From Altererythrobacter sp. (GTDB lineage: Bacteria > Pseudomonadota > Alphaproteobacteria > Sphingomonadales > Sphingomonadaceae), in assembly GCA_011524425.1 (NCBI GenBank), contig WTKI01000289.1:1-5930 (forward strand): 5,930 nt of DNA. The letters run 5' to 3'. Positions 1-5,930 of the stretch are shown here, piece after piece. Numbering within the stretch: the first letter of the stretch is position 1; each line of letters starts with the position of its first letter. The translations under genes and the position numbers were made by a program. The notes under the pieces were generated by a model, which was not told the DNA's origin, did not search any database, and saw nothing but the letters and a program-made list of their open reading frames with translations.

Positions 1-3000
1 CATTTTCCGCATCCGCTTTGGCGCTTGTCACAGGCGTGCCTGCTTTGGCGCAGGACGCTGAAGAGGTCGTTGAAGAAACTGCTGAAGAGGTCGTCGAGGA
101 AGACGAAGAAGAGCAGGTAGACATTACAACCGGCGGTCAAACCGGATCGTCACAAGGTACGATCACTGTTACCGGTTCGCGCATCGTTCGCGACACTTTC
201 TCAAGCATTTCACCGCTGCAGGTTATCACGACCGATGCGACGCGTAACGCAGGTGCCTTTGACCCGGCTCAGATTTTGCAGCGCGACGAAGCGGCAACCG
301 GCACGCAGATCGATGCGACCTTCCAAGGCTTTGTTCTCGACAATGGGCCCGGTAACCAGACGGTGAACCTGCGTGGTCTTGGTGCAAACAGGACATTGCT
401 TTTGATGAACGGTCGGCGTTTGGCGCCAGCCGGTGTTGAAGGCGCGCCAAGCGCTCCATCCATCAACCTCTTGCCTTCTTCGCTTATCGACCGCGTGGAC
501 CTGCTTCTCGATGGTGCTTCATCGATTTACGGCTCGGACGCTGTTGCAGGTGTTGCGAACGTAATCCTGCGCAAGGACTTTGACGGTCTGGAGCTGTTTG
601 CCAGCGGCAACTATAACGAGATGGGTGCCGGTCATGACTACACCATCAGCGGTTCATACGGTTTCAACCTGGACCGCGGCTTCTTCGGTATCGGCGCAGA
701 ATACGACTATCGCGACGAGATCCAGTTTGGTGACCGTGACTTCCTTGAGGGTTGTGACACGCACCGTGAAATCACTGATTCAGGTGAAATTCGCACTATT
801 GGCCTCGATGACCAGATCAACGCGCTTCTCGCCAGTGGCGGAACGATCACTCAGGAGCCGACAGACTGTGTCCGCGCCGGCCGCGGTTTGAGCGGCAGCA
901 TCATCAGTGACTTCAACCGCTTCGGAGTGCTTTACTTCACACCGGGTGAAAGCAACTCTGGTGTTCCAAACTTTACGGAATCAACGGATTTCTTCGGAAA
1001 CCCGGTCGATTCCGACGGTGATGGCTTCCAGGACATCCGTTTCGCAGACTTCTCGACAAACGGTGCTTATCCGCAAGGTGTGTTCATTCCTTCGCAAGAG
1101 CGTATCAACGTCATGGCATACGGTGAATATACGCTGCCAGGCGACATGAACCTCACGCCGTTCTTCGAAGCTTTGTTTACACGTGTTGACGTCGAAGCCG
1201 ATCGTACAGGCATCACACAGATTGTTCCTGCGGTTCCTGACAACAACGCTTTCAACCCTTGTAACCCGAACCAGCCGAATGGGGTTTCCTGCTTCGACCA
1301 ATCGTTCCTGTTCAACTTTGGTTTCAATCCAGGTTTCAATATCCCGGAAAACGTACTTCCGCGTGTGGGCATCGTAGGTGACCGCGACAATTTCGACACA
1401 AGTGTCGAACAGTATCGCGGTGTGCTTGGTGTGCGCGGCGATATGCCTTTCATCGCACCAAGCTGGACCTTTGAAGTTTCGGGTGTTTACACCCGCTCCG
1501 TAGGTAAATCGCTGCGGACCGGTATTCGCGAAGACAAGCTTGCCTTCGCTATCGGCGTTGACCCGACACGCGACTTTAACGGCGATGGCATCGTCGACAA
1601 TGACGGTGACGGTATCGCAGACGATTACGATCCAAGCGTTCGTTTCGCTGCAGATCCGCTGCTTCAGTCGATCTTCGGCTACGAAGCACCGATCGCGCCT
1701 TGCGACGCAACGCAATTGGCGAACCCTGATCTCGCCGCGCCTGATTTGCTGGACGGCTGTGTGCCAACCAACCTGTTCGCAGAAAGCCTGTTTGCCTTCC
1801 CGATCGGCGATTTCGAGACAGCAGCTGAGCGTAACTATCTGCTTGGCGAGCGTCGCTTCCGCACGGTGTATGAGCAGATCGTTGTCGGCGGTTACATGAC
1901 CGGTGACCTGTTCGAGCTTCCAGCCGGCCCGGTTGGCGCTGTGTTCGGTGTCGAATGGCGCAAGGACCGCATCAACTCTATCCCTGATGATGTTGCTGCG
2001 AACGGTCTGATCTTCAACTTCTTCTCTGACCGCGGTGCCGTGGGCAGCAAGTGGATCCGTGAAGCTTACGCTGAAATCGATCTTCCGCTTCAGGCAGCTA
2101 AGCCATGGGTGGAAGAGCTGAACGTCAACCTTTCTGGCCGTATCACGGATGAAGAATTCTATGGCACAGCGGGCACGTTCTCTATCAAAGGCGGCTGGCG
2201 CCCGATCGCACCACTGCTGCTTCGCTTCAGCTATGGTACGTCATTCCGCGCTCCGAACCTTCGTGAGAACTTCCTGCTTGGTCAAACCGGCTTCCTGAGC
2301 GTAGTCGACCCTTGTGCAGTTCCGTCAGATGCGTTCGTGGGCGGTGCTTACGATCCAACATTGGATACACGCGATCCGGCGATCTTTGACAACTGCCTGC
2401 GTGAAGGCCGTGATCCAACGACAGTTGGCGTCGACTTTGCAAACAGCCGTGTTTTCCAGGTCAATGGCGTTGAAATCCGCAGTGTCGGTAGCTTGGAACT
2501 GGATCCTGAAACATCGCGGTCAATTACTGCAGGCTTCGCGTTCGAAGAAACAATCGGTGACGGTTATGACTTCGCGTTGAGCCTGAACTACTACGATGTG
2601 AAGATCGAAGACTCAGTTGTGCGTCCTGGCCTCCAGTTCGCGGCAAATGATTGCTACACTCGTCAAGATGGAATTCGTTCGCAGTTCTGCGATCAGCTGG
2701 AAATCAGCGCAGCGCCGAACAATTTCGGCCTGATCTCCTCCGCTGGTCTTGAGTTCCTGAATATCGATACCGACACTGTTCGCGGTTACGATATCAATGC
2801 TGAACTCAGCAAAGACGTCACACTGTTCGGTTCCGTCGTTGACCTGGGTGTTGAGCTCCGCGCTAACCGTTTGTTGGAGCGTAGCAACCTCTTCATCGAT
2901 GAAACGGGCGCTGAAAGCTTCTCTGATTTCACAGGCCAGTTCGGCCTGCCGAAATGGACAGGCCGCGCGACGTTCACAGCGGAAATCGACAAGTGGTTGT

Positions 3001-3395
3001 TCACTTGGCAGACTCGCTATGTTGGCGACATGAACCAAGCGGAAGCTGGCGTTGACCCGCTGGCCGACAACTTTGGCTTCGGACCAGATGGCTCATTCAC
3101 CGGTTTCTTCGGTGATACATGTACAGGCTTTGGCGACGGAACGGGAATTGTCGCAGCTGACAACACCTTCTGCCGCGATATCGGTTTCGCCAATGACTAT
3201 TTCGAGCATGCGGCATCCGTGCGTTATCGTGATGACACATGGGAGTTCCGCGTTGGTGTTTCCAACATCTTTGATCGTGATCCGCCGCTGGTGGATTGTA
3301 ACGAAGTGGCGCTGTGTATCTCCAACGTGCCAATCGGTGCAGGATACAACCTTGATGGACGCGAGTTCTTCGCCACAGTGCGTAAGTCGTTCTGA
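1..3395 (+). CDS. TonB-dependent outer-membrane receptor, large (5'-partial)
   Basis: This is a ligand-gated outer-membrane transporter driven by TonB-ExbBD; its substrate cannot be told from sequence. The frame is open from base 3 and its first residues (FSASALALVTGVPALA, then QD) are the end of a signal peptide, so the true start lies before the window and the TTG at 18 is not a start. Numbering from base 3 gives 1130 residues. Next come an acidic segment (about 19-40), a candidate TonB-box region, TITVTGSRI (53-61), and a plug domain (about 60-200) with NLRGLG, LLLMNGRR and IYGSDAVAGVANVIL. The rest is a beta-barrel containing the barrel signature SFRAPNLRENF (about 747-757) and ending in Phe, as outer-membrane barrels usually do. 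It is longer than typical 700-900-residue receptors, with long inserted loops carrying 14 cysteines and Asp-rich segments. It ends in tandem stops TGA TAA. The family call is secure; peptide transport is only a guess from the neighbouring peptidase. Confidence 0.96.
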   Translation, partial: FSASALALVTGVPALAQDAEEVVEETAEEVVEEDEEEQVDITTGGQTGSSQGTITVTGSRIVRDTFSSISPLQVITTDATRNAGAFDPAQILQRDEAATGTQIDATFQGFVLDNGPGNQTVNLRGLGANRTLLLMNGRRLAPAGVEGAPSAPSINLLPSSLIDRVDLLLDGASSIYGSDAVAGVANVILRKDFDGLELFASGNYNEMGAGHDYTISGSYGFNLDRGFFGIGAEYDYRDEIQFGDRDFLEGCDTHREITDSGEIRTIGLDDQINALLASGGTITQEPTDCVRAGRGLSGSIISDFNRFGVLYFTPGESNSGVPNFTESTDFFGNPVDSDGDGFQDIRFADFSTNGAYPQGVFIPSQERINVMAYGEYTLPGDMNLTPFFEALFTRVDVEADRTGITQIVPAVPDNNAFNPCNPNQPNGVSCFDQSFLFNFGFNPGFNIPENVLPRVGIVGDRDNFDTSVEQYRGVLGVRGDMPFIAPSWTFEVSGVYTRSVGKSLRTGIREDKLAFAIGVDPTRDFNGDGIVDNDGDGIADDYDPSVRFAADPLLQSIFGYEAPIAPCDATQLANPDLAAPDLLDGCVPTNLFAESLFAFPIGDFETAAERNYLLGERRFRTVYEQIVVGGYMTGDLFELPAGPVGAVFGVEWRKDRINSIPDDVAANGLIFNFFSDRGAVGSKWIREAYAEIDLPLQAAKPWVEELNVNLSGRITDEEFYGTAGTFSIKGGWRPIAPLLLRFSYGTSFRAPNLRENFLLGQTGFLSVVDPCAVPSDAFVGGAYDPTLDTRDPAIFDNCLREGRDPTTVGVDFANSRVFQVNGVEIRSVGSLELDPETSRSITAGFAFEETIGDGYDFALSLNYYDVKIEDSVVRPGLQFAANDCYTRQDGIRSQFCDQLEISAAPNNFGLISSAGLEFLNIDTDTVRGYDINAELSKDVTLFGSVVDLGVELRANRLLERSNLFIDETGAESFSDFTGQFGLPKWTGRATFTAEIDKWLFTWQTRYVGDMNQAEAGVDPLADNFGFGPDGSFTGFFGDTCTGFGDGTGIVAADNTFCRDIGFANDYFEHAASVRYRDDTWEFRVGVSNIFDRDPPLVDCNEVALCISNVPIGAGYNLDGREFFATVRKSF
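57..104 (+). repeat. Two tandem 24-base units encoding an acidic linker
   Basis: Units 57-80 and 81-104 match at 19 of 24 bases, with the first 14 identical. They encode AEEVVEET and AEEVVEED, followed by more Glu and Asp. The segment lies just after the predicted signal-peptide cleavage site of the receptor, in the periplasmic N-terminal extension before the candidate TonB box. It looks like an internal codon-level duplication that lengthens a flexible, strongly negative linker. Its function is unknown. Confidence 0.75.
1008..1034 (+). other. Asp-rich calcium-loop-like motif in the receptor
   Basis: The codons read DSDGDGFQD (residues 336-344 counted from base 3), fitting the DxDxDGxxD pattern of EF-hand-like and thrombospondin type 3 calcium loops. 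It lies in the barrel region in a stretch unlikely to be a membrane strand, so it is probably in an extracellular loop. Calcium binding is an inference from the motif alone. Confidence 0.55.
1572..1631 (+). other. Double Asp-rich calcium-loop-like motif in the receptor
   Basis: The codons encode DFNGDGIVD directly continued by NDGDGIADDYD (residues 524-543 counted from base 3). These are two overlapping DxNGDGxxD / DxDGDGxxD units, like thrombospondin type 3 repeats. It precedes the third cysteine pair by about 24 residues, consistent with one long extracellular loop. Metal binding is inferred, not shown. Confidence 0.6.
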
Positions 3396-3421
3396 TAAGG
3401 TTCAGCCCTAGCTGAATAGAG

Positions 3422-3460
3422 AAAGGCGGCCCCAAACACTTGTTTTTGGGCCGCCTTTTT
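3422..3460 (+). terminator. Intrinsic terminator after the receptor gene
   Basis: AAAGGCGGCCC (3422-3432) pairs with GGGCCGCCTTT (3448-3458). The stem extends inward through AAAC/GTTT past one unpaired C, and a T run follows (3456-3460, then G and TTTT). It begins 27 bases after the receptor stop codon. Because the peptidase gene starts 40 bases beyond it, the hairpin may act as a partial terminator or attenuator inside one transcription unit; this is inference. Confidence 0.9.
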
Positions 3461-3486
3461 GTTTTACTGCTGCCAGTTTCAAAACC

Positions 3487-3494
3487 GAGAAGAG
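3487..3494 (+). promoter_or_regulatory. Ribosome binding site of the S9 peptidase gene
   Basis: GAGAAGAG is a purine-rich, Shine-Dalgarno-like stretch ending 6 bases before ATG 3501. It decides the start: the longer in-frame reading from TTG 3459 would begin inside the T tract of the terminator and would put 14 polar residues ahead of a clean signal peptide. Confidence 0.7.
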
Positions 3495-3500
3495 TCGAAA

Positions 3501-5507
3501 ATGAAGTCTTTCAAAGCCCCCTTGATCGCCGCGATGATCGGCGCGTCCGCTCTTGGTCTGAGCATGACACCAGCGCCAGTAGAAGCGCAATCTGATGCTC
3601 CAATCCCAGTCGATGCATGGTCCTTGCGCAATGTCGTCAACAGTGTGCAGGTTTCGCCTGATGGCAAACACCTTCTTGTGCACAAGCTGGAAAGCAAGGA
3701 AGGCGAATATCTGATGGAGATTTACTCCACGGATGACCTTTCAAAACCCTTGAAACGCCTCGCCGCGGATCCGATGGAAATCATCAACGCACAATGGGTT
3801 AGCGATAATTACATTTTCGGAACCGCATGGGATGTGGTGCGCAAACGCGTGACCCGTCCGGAAGAGGATATTCGCGAGTACAAAGCCTTTTCGTACAACT
3901 TGAAGAAGAACCAGTTCAAGGAACTGAAGGGCAATTTCGGACTTGTGAACACACTGCCTGACGAGCCGAATACAATTCTGATCGGTGGCGGTAATGCTAT
4001 TCCGGATCCAACCGGTGTGGATCCATTCGCCGCATTCCGTCCGCGCGCCTACTACAAGTTCAATCTCGAGCGCGGGACCCGTTCGCTTGTGATCAAGGGC
4101 AGCGAGAAGCACCCGGTGATTAGTTTCGATAATAAAGGAAATCCAAGGACTTCCAGTCGAATTAATCCAAGCACGAACACTCTTGAAGTTTACCACCGCT
4201 TGCCTGGTGAAAGCTCTTGGGGCGACCCAATTGAAAGCCTCGCATACGACTTTGACGATTACAAAAATCTCTATCGCGTGCTGAGCGGCATCCATGGAGT
4301 TCAGGGCTTTAACGCCACAAATCCGACGCTCGGTTATGTGATCGATAACCGTAATGGCGAAGACAAAGCCGCATTGTGGGAGTTCAATTTTGAAACCGAG
4401 CAGTTTGGCGAGAAAATCGTGCAGGCTGAAGACTCGGACATCATTGGCGTTATCACGCATACTGTTCCTGGAAACGACAGTATTGTTGGCGCGATTTATC
4501 CGGGAGCAAAATACGAGGTGGCTTGGCTGGAAGAAGGCCATGCCGCTTTGCATTCGCTGTTGATGCAGCAAATCCCGTATGCACATCAGGTGTCCATCGG
4601 TAGCCGTTCGCGTGATGGCAATACGATGATCGTCCGCAACACGGGCCCGCGCGATCCGGGGTCATTCTGGCTTATTAAAGATGGCCGGATGGCCAAGCTT
4701 GGCAGCCGTAACCCGCAGCTCATTCCAGAGCAGCTGCCTGATGTAGAGTATATTCGCTACACCGCCCGTGATGGATTGGAGATCCCAGCCTATGTTGTGA
4801 AACCAAAGGGTGAGGGGCCATTCCCGCTGGTCGTTCAGCACAACGGTGGACCACACGTGAATAATGTGGTGACCTTTGATGATTGGAGCATGATGATGGC
4901 CAATAATGGCTACATGGTGCTGCGACCGCAGAACCGCATCTCTACAGGTTGGGGGCAAAAGCACTTTGACGCTGGATACGGCGAGCATGGCCTCGCCATG
5001 CAGGACGACAAGGATGACGGAGTGCTCCATCTCATTGAGAAGGGCTGGGTCGATCCGGACAGAGTCGCTTTCTTCGGATGGTCCTATGGCGGCTATGCAG
5101 CGCTTGTTGCGGCCAGCCGGGAAAACAATCTTTACCAATGCACTATTGCAGGTGCAGCTGTGGCTGATGCTGAAAAGCAATATAAGGGGCGTCGTAGCCC
5201 AACGGCTCCCAAGCCACTTGATGAGTGGTCAAAGCGTCGCGGCATGATTGGTATTAACCCGATTGATGAGGTTGATAAGGTCAACATTCCAGTGCTGATG
5301 ATCCATCCGGAACAAGATCGGCGGGTGATGTATTACCACTATGAGGACTATAAGAAGGCATTCGAGAAAGCTGGCAAGACGGGTCAGTTTGTCACCATTG
5401 AAGGTGCGGATCACTTCTCAACAACTCATATGTTCACGCACCAGCAACAGGTGAACACCAAACTGCTGGACTTCCTGAAGAATGATTGCGGACCAGGCGG
5501 TCTCTGA
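3501..5507 (+). CDS. Exported S9 family serine peptidase (prolyl oligopeptidase / DPP-like)
   Basis: This is a periplasmic serine peptidase that would cleave short peptides, as S9 (prolyl oligopeptidase clan) enzymes do; the exact specificity (dipeptidyl, acylaminoacyl or other) is not readable. The 668-residue protein starts at ATG 3501, chosen for its ribosome site and signal peptide: MKSFK, then a hydrophobic stretch, with likely cleavage at VEA|QSD (29/30). Residues about 35-400 form the divergent N-terminal region, expected to be a beta-propeller; SVQVSPDGKHLLVHK is a typical blade. The alpha/beta-hydrolase domain runs from about 415 to the end, with Ser528 in GWSYGGYAAL, Asp606 in HPEQDRRV and His638 in GADHF as the triad. 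The stretch MQDDKDDG...DPDRVAFFGWSYGGYAAL is characteristic of bacterial S9 enzymes. The usual HGGP motif reads NGGP (448-451), and the RGSTG-like segment reads RISTG. The only two cysteines are Cys547 and Cys663. Length and domain order are normal and there is no frameshift. It lies 105 bases after the receptor gene on the same strand. Confidence 0.95.
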   Translation: MKSFKAPLIAAMIGASALGLSMTPAPVEAQSDAPIPVDAWSLRNVVNSVQVSPDGKHLLVHKLESKEGEYLMEIYSTDDLSKPLKRLAADPMEIINAQWVSDNYIFGTAWDVVRKRVTRPEEDIREYKAFSYNLKKNQFKELKGNFGLVNTLPDEPNTILIGGGNAIPDPTGVDPFAAFRPRAYYKFNLERGTRSLVIKGSEKHPVISFDNKGNPRTSSRINPSTNTLEVYHRLPGESSWGDPIESLAYDFDDYKNLYRVLSGIHGVQGFNATNPTLGYVIDNRNGEDKAALWEFNFETEQFGEKIVQAEDSDIIGVITHTVPGNDSIVGAIYPGAKYEVAWLEEGHAALHSLLMQQIPYAHQVSIGSRSRDGNTMIVRNTGPRDPGSFWLIKDGRMAKLGSRNPQLIPEQLPDVEYIRYTARDGLEIPAYVVKPKGEGPFPLVVQHNGGPHVNNVVTFDDWSMMMANNGYMVLRPQNRISTGWGQKHFDAGYGEHGLAMQDDKDDGVLHLIEKGWVDPDRVAFFGWSYGGYAALVAASRENNLYQCTIAGAAVADAEKQYKGRRSPTAPKPLDEWSKRRGMIGINPIDEVDKVNIPVLMIHPEQDRRVMYYHYEDYKKAFEKAGKTGQFVTIEGADHFSTTHMFTHQQQVNTKLLDFLKNDCGPGGL

Positions 5508-5532
5508 TCTTCAAAGGTAGGCACTGAAACAC

Positions 5533-5564
5533 AAAAGGCCCGGTCCAGCGACCGGGCCTTTTTT
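5533..5564 (+). terminator. Intrinsic terminator between convergent genes
   Basis: A perfect 12-bp stem, AAAAGGCCCGGT (5533-5544) with ACCGGGCCTTTT (5551-5562), closes a 6-base loop (CCAGCG) and is followed by further T to 5564. It starts 25 bases after the peptidase stop codon. Read on the minus strand the same hairpin ends in a four-T run, so it probably also serves the convergent small gene, which stops 37 bases away. The rest of the 94-base intergenic region shows nothing else. Confidence 0.92.
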
Positions 5565-5601
5565 GTTGCCATGCGAAGACGGAAAGGATCTGCGCTTCAG
5601 C

Positions 5602-5930
5602 TCAGCAAGGCCCGCTACCGGAACAATAGCTGTTGCGATTACGCATGCGCCGCTTCTCTTCCAGCGTAGCGCGGTTGCGCTCTTCCCATTCCTGAACCGT
5701 CATGCACACGCGTGTGGGAATGCGGCTGTTGAGGGCTTTCACTTGCTTGCAGCGGATCTTGTCGCCCGGATCTTCTGCTGCATCGCTTCCCTCAGCCTGA
5801 CCGTCTTCTTCAACAGCGGCAGCCTCGTCGTCGAGCGCGCTCTCTAGCTTTTCTTCCGCAGGAGGAGGGGCAGGTGCAGCCTCGTCCTGAGCCATGGCTG
5901 CACTGGTCAAGGCAAGAGTAGCTGTCGCCA
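5602..5930 (-). CDS. Small exported acidic protein with four cysteines, unknown function (5'-partial)
   Basis: I cannot assign a function. The reading frame is open to the window edge, and its first visible residues (ATATLALTSAAMA, then QDEAA) are the end of a signal peptide with likely AMA|Q cleavage. The start is therefore beyond base 5930, and neither the TTG at 5910 nor the ATG at 5895 is a convincing start. The mature part has an acidic, Ala/Pro/Glu-rich low-complexity linker of about 45 residues. A compact basic C-terminal region of about 50 residues follows, with RCKQVKALNSRIPTRVCMTVQEWEER, a charged stretch and the terminal CSGSGPC. Cysteine codons are at 5749-5751, 5704-5706, 5623-5625 and 5605-5607. 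The C...SRIPTRVC.T..EWE pattern resembles short secreted hypothetical proteins I recall from other alphaproteobacteria; that is memory, not a search. It converges on the peptidase gene, so shared regulation is not implied. Stop is TGA at 5602-5604. Confidence 0.82.
   Translation of the reverse strand, partial: ATATLALTSAAMAQDEAAPAPPPAEEKLESALDDEAAAVEEDGQAEGSDAAEDPGDKIRCKQVKALNSRIPTRVCMTVQEWEERNRATLEEKRRMRNRNSYCSGSGPC

Noticed and set aside
18..20. TTG as the start codon of the receptor
   Set aside because: The frame is open upstream to base 3 and encodes signal-peptide sequence there; starting at 18 would cut the signal peptide and leave no room for a ribosome site.
1572..1631. Asp/Gly-rich repetitive codons as a possible frameshift or inserted repeat
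   Set aside because: The frame continues without interruption and the residues fit a known calcium-loop pattern, so this is normal coding sequence.
981..1715. Long minus-strand open frame (244 codons) opposite the receptor
   Set aside because: It is antisense to clearly coding sequence, has no recognisable domain or ribosome site, and its protein looks like a shadow translation.
3440..3468. Possible promoter (TTGTTT, 17 bases, then TTTTAC) before the peptidase gene
   Set aside because: The -35-like box lies inside the terminator hairpin and the -10-like box matches poorly, so it cannot be supported from sequence.
3459..3500. Upstream TTG start for the S9 peptidase, adding 14 residues
   Set aside because: It lies in the T tract of the terminator, has no ribosome site, and would put polar residues ahead of a well-formed signal peptide beginning at ATG 3501.
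3741..4586. Long minus-strand open frame (281 codons) opposite the peptidase
   Set aside because: It lies wholly within the S9 gene, has no signal or domain I recognise, and is explained by the codon use of the sense strand.
5563..5847. Plus-strand open frame of 94 codons over the small minus-strand gene
   Set aside because: The start is within the terminator T run region, and the minus-strand reading has a signal peptide, an acidic linker and a cysteine domain, so that strand is the coding one.

Overview
The window looks like chromosomal DNA from an alphaproteobacterium, most likely of the Sphingomonadales or the Hyphomonas/Maricaulis type. That assignment is an inference from two things: the style of the proteins (a very large TonB-dependent receptor with a VTGSRI motif ahead of its plug, and an exported S9 peptidase next to it) and a moderate G+C content. 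No rRNA or other taxonomic marker is present. All three genes encode proteins with Sec-type signal peptides, so this is a cell-envelope locus.

Layout: bases 1-3395 (+) hold a TonB-dependent outer-membrane receptor whose first few codons lie before the window. A strong intrinsic terminator hairpin follows at about 3422-3460. Only 40 bases later, at 3501-5507 (+), is a complete 668-residue exported serine peptidase of family S9 (prolyl oligopeptidase / DPP-like) with a readable Ser-Asp-His triad. A second hairpin terminator at 5533-5564 separates it from a convergent gene at 5602-5930 (-). That gene encodes a small exported, acidic, four-cysteine protein of unknown function, and its start lies beyond the right edge of the window.

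How they may work together (inference): the receptor would import a ligand, possibly peptide-like, across the outer membrane, and the peptidase would trim peptides in the periplasm. The hairpin between them may let only part of the receptor transcription reach the peptidase, because the 40-base gap shows no convincing promoter. The small convergent gene need not be related.

I see no mobile element, CRISPR array, RNA gene or clearly new multi-gene system. The points most worth a second look are in the proteins: seven closely spaced cysteine pairs and calcium-loop-like Asp-rich segments in the receptor, a DPP4-like cysteine pair and a changed HGGP motif in the peptidase, and the unassigned four-cysteine protein.
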